DNA of 64,000 bases from Corynebacterium ciconiae DSM 44920 (lineage in GTDB: Bacteria; Actinomycetota; Actinomycetes; Mycobacteriales; Mycobacteriaceae): assembly GCF_030440575.1 (NCBI RefSeq), contig NZ_CP047189.1:1798001-1862000 (forward strand), given 5' to 3'. Of the stretch, positions 8,979 to 16,931 are shown in pieces; positions within the stretch are counted from its first letter, which is position 1; the number at the start of each line of letters is the position of its first letter. The notes below the pieces were generated by a model. The model made no database searches. It saw only the letters and a program-made list of their open reading frames with translations, and was not told the DNA's origin. The position numbers and the translations under genes are program-made.

Positions 8979-8992
8979 TAGAATGCACCCTT
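8979..8992. repeat. Candidate attL, left 14-bp direct repeat
   Basis: Reads TAGAATGCACCCTT and matches 13 of 14 bases at 13318-13331 in the same orientation. The two copies enclose the regulator, unknown genes, immA and integrase. An 11-bp identity this close to both ends of an integrase-bearing segment is unlikely by chance, but no empty-site comparison is available. Confidence 0.5.
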
Positions 8993-9015
8993 TCCTGAGT
9001 GAATGCACACAAAAG

Positions 9016-9052
9016 GCGCACTTGAGTGCGCGTTAGCGCATGTATCCATGCG
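9016..9052. promoter_or_regulatory. Three consecutive palindromes upstream of the HTH regulator
   Basis: Three perfect inverted repeats run on from each other: 9016-9031 (GCGCACT, 2-nt gap, AGTGCGC), 9027-9040 (TGCGC, 4-nt gap, GCGCA) and 9037-9052 (CGCATG, 4-nt gap, CATGCG). The last abuts a possible -10 (TATTCT, 9053-9058) that lies 6 nt before the start codon, suggesting a leaderless transcript. The layout is that of an autoregulated phage-type operator. Confidence 0.5.
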
Positions 9053-9064
9053 TATTCTTAAAGC

Positions 9065-9610
9065 ATGAGTAAAGGTGATCCCCTCGGCATTCCTCATGAG
9101 TCTGAGCTGATACGCGCAGCGCGTAAAAGCGCTGTACCACAGCTGTCCCAACGGCGGGCAGCAGAGCGGGCTGGCAAATCTCAGACCCGATGGAGAGACA
9201 TCGAAAGAGGGTGGCTAACGACCTCAGACAAGGACAAAGTCCCCACACACGCTTCGGCCTCACTGCTGGCTAAAGCTGCTTTAGCGGTTGGCCTTAGCCC
9301 CGAAGACCTCGAGTCAGTAGGGCGCCCCGATGCAGCTAAAGAGCTGGCAACCCGCATTGCAACTTCGCGATCAGAAGCACCCAACCCCAGATATACAGAC
9401 TCGCAGTTTCCCCTCGAAGAAGTACCCGTTTACATGCTGCTCGCCGAGATACAGCGACGCATGTCCATGCGATCAGAGATGAGAGGCCAGCGCCGCCAGG
9501 CAGCACCCTCTGAGATTCCTCGTACCGAGGAGTACGGAGCCCAACCCGATTACGGGCTCGCGGCACGGCGCGTAAACCCGAACGACACCAGCACCTTCAC
9601 CGAACACTAA
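9065..9610 (+). CDS. Phage-type HTH DNA-binding regulator
   Basis: 181 aa. Residues about 12-55 (ELIRAARK...LSQRRAAERAGKSQTRWRDIERGW) look like an XRE-like helix-turn-helix of the actinophage repressor kind, followed by a helical segment on LLAKAALAVGLSPEDLESVGRPDAAKEL typical of those repressors. The remaining C-terminus is polar and unassigned. It is the first gene inside the left repeat of the element, and an immA-like gene lies downstream, a pairing known from ICE and phage immunity modules. No DNA-binding specificity is known; the palindromes just upstream are the natural candidate site. Confidence 0.65.
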   Translation: MSKGDPLGIPHESELIRAARKSAVPQLSQRRAAERAGKSQTRWRDIERGWLTTSDKDKVPTHASASLLAKAALAVGLSPEDLESVGRPDAAKELATRIATSRSEAPNPRYTDSQFPLEEVPVYMLLAEIQRRMSMRSEMRGQRRQAAPSEIPRTEEYGAQPDYGLAARRVNPNDTSTFTEH

Positions 9611-9637
9611 CTTACCTACCCCGCCCAAGGACCCACA

Positions 9638-10513
9638 ATGACCAAGCCCACCAAGTCCCTCATCCCGAAAATACTAGCCACCGCATCCCTCATCGTCGGC
9701 GGCCTGCTCCTCCTAGCGAACATCGCCACAATCCCAGAAGGGGCACGCTCTTTCATAGGAGGACTCTTGGTCTGCGTCGCCATCATCCTCCCCGGCGCGA
9801 CATGGTTCTATTACCAATCCCGCGACAATAAGCTTCAACAACAGGCAGAATCAGACCAGCAGGTGAGCGAATATCTAAGCGATGAGGACAGGGAGCTGTT
9901 GCGGGGTCTACCCGCGCCAGTAACAAATGCGCGCCGTAGGTGGGGGCTGGTCGTCGCGGGATGCATAGGGCTGCTCGTCATGGGAGGGGTGATCTTGCCC
10001 TCGGCACAAAAGGATGAAACAACCAAGGACGACAACACCAGCAGCAGTACGAGTAAGAGCAGCACATCTTCATCTAGCAGCACTACCAGTAAGCCGAAGC
10101 GTTCCACGACCACGAGTACCACGACGAGCACGAAATCAAGCGAGAATCGCGAAGACAAGACTACCGAGCCCGAGCGGGACAGTAGCGACGATAGCCGCCC
10201 GTCTGAGCCTGAACGTAGAAAGCCTGAGCCTAGTCAGCCGCCGCGCGTGAACATTGCACCCGCCCCAACCCCCGAGCCTGAGCGCGCCCCAGCACCGACA
10301 CCTAACCCTGCCCCGGCACCGGCCCCAGCGCCTGCACCCGCGCCCGCTCCTAACCCAGCTCCAGCTCCAGCACCCGCTCCCGCACCTTCCGGTGACTACT
10401 ACCCCAACTGTGACGCAGCCAGAGCAGCTGGTGTAGCCCCGATCTACGAGGGCCAGCCTGGCTACCGGCCCGCTCTCGACCGCGATGGAGATGGCATCGC
10501 CTGCGATAAATAA
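9638..10513 (+). CDS. Membrane-anchored protein with C-terminal Excalibur domain
   Basis: 291 aa. Hydrophobic segments at about residues 11-28, 38-57 and 107-128, then a Ser/Thr/Lys-rich stretch (130-175), an acidic-basic part, a Pro/Ala repeat region (about 200-247) and a C-terminal Excalibur calcium-binding domain with YYPNCDAARAAG and DRDGDGIACD. The long low-complexity stalk would place the Excalibur domain outside the cell, across the wall. Excalibur domains often sit on secreted nucleases, but no nuclease domain is visible here. It is the second gene of the element, 28 bp after the regulator. Confidence 0.75.
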   Translation: MTKPTKSLIPKILATASLIVGGLLLLANIATIPEGARSFIGGLLVCVAIILPGATWFYYQSRDNKLQQQAESDQQVSEYLSDEDRELLRGLPAPVTNARRRWGLVVAGCIGLLVMGGVILPSAQKDETTKDDNTSSSTSKSSTSSSSSTTSKPKRSTTTSTTTSTKSSENREDKTTEPERDSSDDSRPSEPERRKPEPSQPPRVNIAPAPTPEPERAPAPTPNPAPAPAPAPAPAPAPNPAPAPAPAPAPSGDYYPNCDAARAAGVAPIYEGQPGYRPALDRDGDGIACDK

Positions 10514-10637
10514 CCCCCATGTTTGCTACCCCTACCGCGGCAGTGGGGGCAGCTTTTACCCTCTGCCTCCGACACCAGCCTAGGATGTATCACGTAAAGC
10601 ACTTTGCACCTATTCATCCAGCTCGGAGGTGAATCCG

Positions 10638-10829
10638 ATGGCAATCCCCCAGTTCACTGCCAAAACCGACGAAGCGCTTCGCGCGGAGCGTGACGAGGTA
10701 GTAGCCCAGATGCAGCCCTACACCGTCGATATGTTGAAGCGGCTCCGCGACGCTACCGCTATCGAGTTCGAAGAGGAAAACCTCCTCGACCGATACGAAG
10801 CCCTCACCTGGGTACTCGGCGAGGGCTAA
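10638..10829 (+). CDS. Small acidic helical protein, 63 aa, unknown
   Basis: Starts at the ATG of MAIPQFTAK, 6-7 nt after a strong GGAGGTG; the GTG three codons earlier overlaps that site and is rejected. The protein is charged and predicted helical, ending TWVLGEG. It ends 5 bp before the next ORF, so the two are almost certainly co-translated. No family recognised. A small partner in front of a larger unknown protein in a mobile element is compatible with an antitoxin-like or chaperone-like role, but nothing in the sequence proves it. Confidence 0.6.
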   Translation: MAIPQFTAKTDEALRAERDEVVAQMQPYTVDMLKRLRDATAIEFEEENLLDRYEALTWVLGEG

Positions 10830-10834
10830 ACGCG

Positions 10835-11479
10835 GTGAAACCTGCTGACTTCGAGTGGACCACGCGCGACTTCGTTGCTTCGCTCTATGCCCTTCTAGAG
10901 GACTGCTTCCCCGACCAAACGGATGTGGAAGACTTGGGCGTCTCCGCCACAAGGCTATCTGCGTCGACGAAACTTAGAACCCCTCTCAGAGTTCGTTCCC
11001 TGAACGATAAGCTGCAGCTCGTGGGCGTATTCAAGATTGGCATCGATTCGTCGGGAAGCCATATCGCAGTGAAAAGCAGCAGCTTTAGGGTGCTTTTCCA
11101 GTCGGCGAATCGTAACCTTCCTATCGTGCGTTTCGAGTTCGATAGGGACGCAAGGAACAAGCCAGCTTCTCATTTTCATTTTCACTCCGATTCGGTGCCG
11201 TTAGCACTACTGCTTGCGCGCGCAGGTCGTTACGATGCAGCCGCACAGCAGCATAAGGTTCACTTCCCTATGGGTGGTGTTCGCTACCGTATTTGTCTGG
11301 AAGATGTGATTGAGTTACTTGTGAACGAGTTCGGAGTGGAGGCTAGGCCCGGCTGGCGCGAGCGTGTCTGTGAGAGCCGACTGCAGTTTGATCGATTGCA
11401 GACCGACACCGTGATTCGGAAGAACCTTTCTCGCGCTGTTGAGTTGCTGCAAGAGGATGGCTATAGCGTTAGTCGTTAG
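10835..11479 (+). CDS. Unknown 214-aa protein, second gene of a two-gene module
   Basis: GTG start 5 bp after the preceding small ORF. Two parts: an N-terminal beta-rich region (to about residue 110) and a C-terminal segment with a histidine-rich SHFHFHSD stretch and the motif HFPMGGVRYRICLEDVIELLVNEFGV, ending in a helical region. From memory, similar C-termini occur in uncharacterised actinobacterial proteins, mostly in accessory DNA; no function is known. The His cluster could bind metal. It lies between the Excalibur gene and the immA remnant inside the element. Confidence 0.6.
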   Translation: MKPADFEWTTRDFVASLYALLEDCFPDQTDVEDLGVSATRLSASTKLRTPLRVRSLNDKLQLVGVFKIGIDSSGSHIAVKSSSFRVLFQSANRNLPIVRFEFDRDARNKPASHFHFHSDSVPLALLLARAGRYDAAAQQHKVHFPMGGVRYRICLEDVIELLVNEFGVEARPGWRERVCESRLQFDRLQTDTVIRKNLSRAVELLQEDGYSVSR

Positions 11480-11597
11480 TTAATAGGCCCTACAGGTGAC
11501 GGTCTAGAACCTTCGCCCGTGGGGCCTAGTTGTGTGGGCATTATATACAGCACCCCCCAAATATAGAACACATATTCGATGCTGTTGGTGGGCTGAA

Positions 11598-11603
11598 TAT
11601 AGT
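11598..11603 (+). promoter_or_regulatory. Possible -10 element for a leaderless immA transcript
   Basis: TATAGT lies exactly 6 nt before the ATG at 11610, and no ribosome-binding site is present. This geometry fits leaderless transcripts, which are common in Corynebacterium. No good -35 hexamer is visible. Confidence 0.35.
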
Positions 11604-11609
11604 GAAAAC

Positions 11610-12014
11610 ATGCACCACAACCCCATAAACATCATCACCAACCAGCCGCTGCCAGACGGTGTAGCCGGACTCACCGACGGCACCACCATATGGCTCAACC
11701 CGCGGCTCACCCCAGCCGGAAGGTGCTGCACCCTCACCCACGAGCTAGTCCACTGCTAGCGCGGTATCCCTCCAGCCCCTCTTGAAGCCAGAGAGAAACG
11801 CCGCGTCGACACTATCGCTGCGCACCGGCTCGCCCCTATAGAACACCTAGTCGATGCGCTCATCTGGCACGCCGGAGACGCAAACCGCGGCGCCCTCGCC
11901 GCCGACCTCGACATTGACCTCGGGACACTCGCCACCCGGCTAGAGACCGTCACAGAGGAAGAAAAGGCGCTCATCCAGCACGCCCTCGCCGACCTCGCCG
12001 AGAGGGGAGCGTAA
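11610..12014 (+). pseudogene. ImmA/IrrE-like metallopeptidase interrupted by an in-frame TAG
   Basis: The frame begins MHHNPINIITNQPL, shows the zinc-binding motif HELVH near residue 45, and then meets TAG at 11757-11759, one codon after the motif. The same frame stays open afterwards for 84 codons with plausible coding sequence and ends at TAA overlapping the integrase ATG (TAATG). Without the stop the product would be about 134 aa. ImmA-type proteases cleave cognate phage or ICE repressors, here presumably the HTH protein at 9065. As it stands the gene is broken unless the stop is read through or is a sequencing error. Confidence 0.65.
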
Positions 12015-13216
12015 TGCCCGGCAGGCCACGGCTACCCATCGGCGAATGGGGGTCCATCTCGACACGCAAACTCGCCAGCGGTAGATGGCGCGCAACGGCG
12101 AGGTACAGGGACCAAGACGGGAGAGTGCGGCATGTGACCGCCACGGCGAGCTCGAAGAGCGCCGCGCACCGCGAGTTGATGGGACGGCTCAAAAACCGTC
12201 ACCACGCCGCGACCGGCGGTGCGCTTACCAGCGCGATGCCCGTGGGCGAGCTAGTGCGGCGACACCTCGCAGCGCGGGAGGGTATCGCGACACAGACTAG
12301 ACGACAGTACGAGCACATCCTACGCACGCATATCTGCCCCACCATGGGCGATGTGCAGCTCGGCGAGCTACGCCCCGCAACGCTAGCCGCAGCACTCGCC
12401 ACGATGCCACGCAGCGCAGCGATGACAGCCCGCTCAATCCTGATACAAGCGCTCGCCACCGCCGTCGAGCAAGGCGTGATCGACACCAACCCCGCGGCCC
12501 AGCTCTCCAAGCCGCGCAAACCCGCAGCGGTAGAAGTCGCCTACCTCACCCCCAGCGAACTAAGAAACCTGCGAGAAAGAATCTCTGACTGGCAGGCGGG
12601 ATAACTCGACGACGACGACCAACCGGCGCAGCGCACCCCACCCAGCGGGGTGAATCTGGTCGCCGTCCTAGACCTCCTGGTAGCAACCGGGTGCCGCCCC
12701 GGCGAGATACTCGCACTCAGGTGGGGCGACATCGACCTCGACTCGATCCCGGCGCGGATCACTATCTCGGGGACTGTGGTGCGTGGGGCAGGGCTCGGCA
12801 CGGTGAGGCAGCCGCATACTAAGACTCGGGATGTGAGGGTGTTGTCGGTGCCTGAGTATGCGGCGGGCATGCTGCATATGATGAGGGCGAGTGCCCCGCG
12901 GGTCGAGGAGGAGACGCCGGTGTTTGAGTCCCCTAGGGGCGGATATCGGAATGTGTCGGGTGTGCAGGCGGCGTTGCGGCGAGCTCGGCGCGCTGCGGGG
13001 CGGGGCGAGCCGGAGCGGTTCGTCTGGGTTGAGTTGCGGACGATGCGACGCACGGTTGCGACGTTTATTGAGCGCGCCGGTACTGAGAATGATGCGGCGC
13101 TGCAGCTGGGCCACACCTCGACGCGGGTGACGAGGCGGCACTATATCGCTGCCCGGCCGCGCATGGCGCCGGATTTATCGACGGTACTTGAACGGCTCGC
13201 GCGGGGCGTGGATTAA
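12014..13216 (+). pseudogene. Tyrosine-type integrase interrupted by an in-frame TAA
   Basis: A 400-codon frame with one TAA at 12602-12604. The first part carries an N-terminal basic region and a SAM-like core-binding domain. The second, from LVAVLDLLVATGCRPGEILALRW, holds the catalytic domain with its first Arg, RTMRRTVATF (box II, with Arg where many integrases have His), LGHTSTRVTRRHY and the nucleophile Tyr. Both halves are in the same reading frame, so a single substitution explains the break. A new start at 12650 (GTG) could express the catalytic half only. The start overlaps the immA stop, indicating an operon. Confidence 0.75.
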
Positions 13217-13317
13217 ACCGTGTATTAGGCGTGTACCGGAGGGGCTGGCGTGGTTGTGTAGGGAGCTGGAAACATGGCATATGCTGGGTGTTTTCCGCGC
13301 ACTTCCGGCGGGGTCGT

Positions 13318-13331
13318 TACAATGCACCCTT
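13318..13331. repeat. Candidate attR, right 14-bp direct repeat
   Basis: TACAATGCACCCTT, 13 of 14 identical to 8979-8992. It lies 101 bp after the integrase stop, a usual place for the attachment site. The copy also contains TACAAT, a credible -10 for the following gene, whose GTG start is the next base. The element may therefore have entered a promoter region and rebuilt it. Confidence 0.5.
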
Positions 13332-14417
13332 GTGAGTATTCCTGCACCAGCTTGCCTAGATGACCTGCGCGCCGACGGCTACTTTCACCAAGCCTGCCTC
13401 GATGCCGCCACCCTTCCTGTACTTTCCTCGGTAACGGCCGTGGAAGCCGGCGATGCGGAGGGGCATACGGTGCGCGTTCGACTCAGCACCGACGGGCAGA
13501 AGCCTACCGAGATCACAGGCCAGCGCATCTCCAGAATCCTGAGCAACGGGGTGTGGCAGTGGCTGCATCCGCGTGTCGCCGAGGCCGCCGCGGAGTTTTC
13601 CATCCCCGAATTCGAGCACGAGTGGGTCGCTCCCCGCCCCGCAGACATGGACGTGGCGACCGCCCAGCAGCTGCGCGCCACCAGCGAACACTCGGACTCC
13701 ACGAGCGACAACCCGCCCCAGTTGCGCGCCTATCGCAGCCTTGCCACGGCAGCGGAACTCGCCTCCGCGGTCCGTACTGTGTTTTCGGATCAGCCAGTGC
13801 TGTATCTTCCCACCGCCGATAACGCGACCATCTTGGTGGCCGTGCCCGCCGCCGGGGCCGCAGATTTTAACCGCACCCTCCTACATGCCGGCGCCTTCAT
13901 GCCAGCCTCGCCCAATATGGATCGCAGCATCGAAGGCTTGGCCCGGCTCTTCGAATGCGAGTACCGCCCCTGCGGCGATGGCCGCTACGAGCTGCGCCTA
14001 GCCGGACAGATCGTGCCCATCACCACCCGCGAAGGACTTGTGATCGACTATGGCCTGGGCATGAGCCTGGCCGAGGTGCTTCGCGACGCCCGCGACGTGC
14101 CAAACGATGTTCCCCCTTTTACCCACCCAGCTGTGGCCAGCCATCCCGCGATCATCCAGATGGCACACACCAACGGCATTCCGGTGCTCATGCGTGCCGA
14201 GTCGGCGCACTCCCCGGAGCTCAACGCCGAGCTGCAGGCCGCTCGCCGCTGCGTGCTCTACCGCAGCGGCGCCCTGCCACCGGCGCAGGGCCAGGGTCCT
14301 GCAGGGCCTGCAGGCGTTGGGCCTACCGGCGCGGGACCTTCCGCTGCTGGGAACCCGCTCGGCGACGGTGGGGGTCAAAGCCCTACTACCCCCGTATCCC
14401 AACCTCCTTCGCACTAG
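13332..14417 (+). CDS. Conserved corynebacterial protein of unknown function with Gly/Pro-rich tail
   Basis: 361 aa from the GTG at 13332, just after a TACAAT -10, so the message is probably leaderless; an upstream extension to 13188 would overlap the integrase and is rejected (an ATG at 13281 is possible). No signal peptide. It is a soluble alpha/beta protein with NGVWQWLHPRV near residue 75, then repeated acidic-aromatic segments, and a Gly/Pro/Ala-rich disordered C-terminus from about residue 318. The WQW segment recalls DUF6882-type proteins, but the assignment is weak. Located between the element and the FMN riboswitch. Confidence 0.6.
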   Translation: MSIPAPACLDDLRADGYFHQACLDAATLPVLSSVTAVEAGDAEGHTVRVRLSTDGQKPTEITGQRISRILSNGVWQWLHPRVAEAAAEFSIPEFEHEWVAPRPADMDVATAQQLRATSEHSDSTSDNPPQLRAYRSLATAAELASAVRTVFSDQPVLYLPTADNATILVAVPAAGAADFNRTLLHAGAFMPASPNMDRSIEGLARLFECEYRPCGDGRYELRLAGQIVPITTREGLVIDYGLGMSLAEVLRDARDVPNDVPPFTHPAVASHPAIIQMAHTNGIPVLMRAESAHSPELNAELQAARRCVLYRSGALPPAQGQGPAGPAGVGPTGAGPSAAGNPLGDGGGQSPTTPVSQPPSH

Positions 14418-14457
14418 CACCTGTTTTCGCTGTGCGGCGCGCGCTATAGTGAAAGAT

Positions 14458-14575
14458 GTTCTCAGGGCGGGGCGTAATTCCCCACCGGTGGTGATAGTCC
14501 ACGAGCCGCAGCTTCGGCTGTAGCAGACTCGGTGAAACTCCGGGACCGACGGTAATAGTCCGGATGGAAGAGAAC
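14458..14575 (+). promoter_or_regulatory. FMN riboswitch (RFN element)
   Basis: All RFN signature blocks are present: CAGGGCGGGG, TTCCCCACCGGTGGT, a variable stem (GCCGCAGCTTCGGCTG), GACTCGGTGAAACTCCGGGACCGACGGTAATAGTCCGGATGGAAGAGA broken here into its parts, and a closing stem GTTCTC/GAGAAC at the two ends. A TATAGT -10 lies at 14445-14450. It binds FMN and controls the downstream transporter. A terminator hairpin follows, so control is by transcription attenuation. Confidence 0.95.
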
Positions 14576-14606
14576 CTAGGCGCTTGGACGCGCCGCACAC
14601 GGCGAG

Positions 14607-14637
14607 ACCGCCACCGCAGCGTGGCGGGTGCGTTTTT
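14607..14637 (+). terminator. Riboswitch-controlled intrinsic terminator
   Basis: CCGCCAC / GTGGCGG stem with a 6-nt loop, followed by GTGCGTTTTTG. It lies between the aptamer and pnuX and would stop transcription when FMN is bound. Confidence 0.85.
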
Positions 14638-14729
14638 GTCGTTGCGGCTTGAACAGCTGACCTATGTTGTGTTTCACCTGAGGATTTGTTTTCTGCTCAA
14701 CCGAAACATGAAAGCGTGTAGGTCAGCGA

Positions 14730-15437
14730 ATGAATCCTATAGTCGAGCTTCTTGATGCCACCGTTGTGATCGGTGGTGCTCCTATTCTGTGGCGCGAAAT
14801 CATCGGCAATGCATTTGGCATTGGTTCCGCCATTTTTGGTTTAAAACGACGCGTGTGGGCGTGGCCGGTGGGCATCATCGGCAATATTTTGCTCTTCACG
14901 GTGTTTCTTGGCGGGGTATTCCACACCCCGCAAAACCTTGATCTATACGGTCAAGCAGCCCGCCAAGTGATGTTTCTGGTGGTGAGTCTCTATGGCTGGT
15001 ACGGCTGGCAACGCAACCTCTCTACGCGGGATCGTTCCACCGATGAGGCCGCAGTAGAACCCCACTGGGCCACCCCACGGCAACGGCTGGCCATCATCAC
15101 CTTTATGGTGATTAGCACCGTGATCTGCGCCCAGGTGTTTTCTGCTCTCGGGTCGTGGGGCCCGTGGGCCGATGCCTGGATTTTCTCCGGTTCCCTTCTG
15201 GCCACCTTCGGCATGGCCAAGGGCTGGATCGAGTTCTGGCTGTTGTGGCTCAGCGTGGATCTTGTGGGAGTGCCCCTGTTGCTGGCCGCCGGCTACTACC
15301 CTTCGGCCGTGCTGTATCTGGTCTATGGCGGCTTCGTGGCATGGGGGTTTGTGGAATGGTCGCGCGTCGAGCGCCGCCGCCGCAGCCAACCCCACAGCAG
15401 CACTACCCCAGCGGAGCCTGTGCACGCGCCTGCCTAG
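14730..15437 (+). CDS. pnuX: PnuX/PnuC-family riboflavin transporter
   Basis: 235 aa with seven or so membrane helices and the PnuC-family architecture (FGLKRRVWAWPVGIIGN, SLYGWYGWQ, WIEFWLLWLSVDLVGVP). The paralogue preceded by an FMN riboswitch in C. glutamicum, PnuX, imports riboflavin; the riboswitch here makes the same role very likely instead of nicotinamide riboside uptake. The ATG lies about 90 bp after the terminator. The Arg/Ser/Pro-rich C-terminal tail is cytoplasmic. Confidence 0.88.
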   Translation: MNPIVELLDATVVIGGAPILWREIIGNAFGIGSAIFGLKRRVWAWPVGIIGNILLFTVFLGGVFHTPQNLDLYGQAARQVMFLVVSLYGWYGWQRNLSTRDRSTDEAAVEPHWATPRQRLAIITFMVISTVICAQVFSALGSWGPWADAWIFSGSLLATFGMAKGWIEFWLLWLSVDLVGVPLLLAAGYYPSAVLYLVYGGFVAWGFVEWSRVERRRRSQPHSSTTPAEPVHAPA

Positions 15438-15497
15438 CTCAGCGCTGCGTAGCCACGGGCCGTATCCCCACACCACGGACAACAGCCACAAAAAACA

Positions 15498-15531
15498 CAA
15501 CCGGCCAAGGAGCATTATCCTCGGCCGGTTG
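15498..15531 (-). terminator. Terminator between convergent echA-type gene and pnuX
   Basis: A perfect 9-bp stem CAACCGGCC / GGCCGGTTG with a partly paired AGGA/TCCT inner stem. An A-run on the left gives a T-run for minus-strand transcripts, so it mainly ends the hydrolase message; it may work in both directions. Confidence 0.8.
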
Positions 15532-15614
15532 CGGCGGATTCACAAGCTACCTCGCCCGTCCAATAGGCCACAAGGGACCAGTGGCCTCACGGGACGGATC
15601 GCATTGTGGTGGGC

Positions 15615-16703
15615 TTAGTTCACCACGGAGCGGAATTTCTCCACGTCCACCTCAGCGGTGGTGGCGGGATCAAAGACGGCATCGCGTCCCTTATCCACGA
15701 GCACGGCGCGCACGCCCTCAACAAAGTTCTTGTCCTCGCGCAGCACCTTGCCCACGGCGAACTCGTTGGCCAAGGCGTCTTGCACCGAATCCACCCGCTC
15801 ATTGGCATCCATGAGCTCCATGGTGGCCACGAGCGAGGACGGGTTGGCCTGGGCCAAGTGGCCGCGCACCAGCTCCTGGAACTCTTCGCTGGGGCACGCC
15901 TCCAGCTGGGTTACTACCTGCTCCCACGAGGCGGCGTCGAAGACCACCTCGATGTGCTCCATTAGCTCGGACAGCTGGGATGTGCCCTCGAGGGGCTCGG
16001 CGAATTGATCGATCACGGCATTCATACCGTCCGCATCAGCTACCTGCTCGAGCGCCTCGCGCAGCTGCTCGAACTTCTCCGAGGGCACATAGTCTGTGGC
16101 CAAACCGGACCACAGCATGTCCTGCGGGCTCAGCCGCCAGGTGGTGAGCACCAAGAACTTGGCCAGAGGGAAGGAATTCTTGCCGCTGGCATTGACCATG
16201 CGCTGGAAGGCGTAGGTAACGCCCACATCGGGGCAGAAACCGATGGCCATTTCCGGCATGGAGGCCCAGGAGCGCTCGGACACGACGCGCCGGCTGCCGT
16301 GGGCGGACACGCCCAAACCACCGCCCATGACGATGCCGTCGATCAGCGCAATGTAGGGCTTGGGGAAGTCCACCACCGCCGCGTTCATGGAGTACTCGAT
16401 GTCTAGGAAGTGATCACCCACCTCTGGCTGCCCGTCGAGGATGGCTTCGCGGATCACGCGCACATCGCCGCCGGCGCAGAAGGCCTTAGGGTTATTGGAG
16501 TAGATGACCACGCCGGACACGGTGTCATCCTCGCGCCATTCATCCAATGCGGAGTGGATGATCTGGCACATCTCTGTGTCGAGGGAGTTGAGGCTCTTGG
16601 GGCGGTTGAGCTCGAGGAAGCCGACCGAACCGCGGACCTCAGCGATCACAGTTTTCTCTGCTGCGGCACCCTGGGTGCCCGTGGTGGAATCTGCTGTAGT
16701 CAT
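15615..16703 (-). CDS. 3-hydroxyisobutyryl-CoA hydrolase (enoyl-CoA hydratase superfamily)
   Basis: 362 aa of the crotonase superfamily with the ECH_2-type C-terminal extension typical of 3-hydroxyisobutyryl-CoA hydrolases, a step of valine breakdown. Oxyanion-hole segments are FCAGGDVR near residue 77 and IVMGGGLGVSAHG near 130; the catalytic Glu motif is SMPEMAIGFCPDVG. Length fits the hydrolases and not the 260-aa hydratases. It stands alone. Exact substrate cannot be read from sequence, and isomerase activity is possible. Confidence 0.82.
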   Translation of the reverse strand: MTTADSTTGTQGAAAEKTVIAEVRGSVGFLELNRPKSLNSLDTEMCQIIHSALDEWREDDTVSGVVIYSNNPKAFCAGGDVRVIREAILDGQPEVGDHFLDIEYSMNAAVVDFPKPYIALIDGIVMGGGLGVSAHGSRRVVSERSWASMPEMAIGFCPDVGVTYAFQRMVNASGKNSFPLAKFLVLTTWRLSPQDMLWSGLATDYVPSEKFEQLREALEQVADADGMNAVIDQFAEPLEGTSQLSELMEHIEVVFDAASWEQVVTQLEACPSEEFQELVRGHLAQANPSSLVATMELMDANERVDSVQDALANEFAVGKVLREDKNFVEGVRAVLVDKGRDAVFDPATTAEVDVEKFRSVVN

Positions 16704-16931
16704 GTATCCAGTGTGTCACAGATCCTCAAGCAATGTGTCCGCCAACACTAGTTCCAAGTTTCGCTGCACCACCCATTCAGCCGCGCCATCCAGCCAGCCG
16801 CGCCCGCGCCCTACCGCAGGCTGCGCACTCGGTGGCTCGCTGCGTCGACAAGCCCTGCGCGAACGCACAAGCGCACGCCCCCTAGCAATCGTCATGCCTG
16901 GAGCGTGCGCTTAGCTGCGAGGCCGCGAGGG

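Noticed and set aside
10250..10390. Repeat-rich Pro/Ala coding stretch as a possible CRISPR or tandem repeat
   Set aside because: The repeats are short and imperfect, and encode the PA-rich stalk of the Excalibur protein; no spacers are present.
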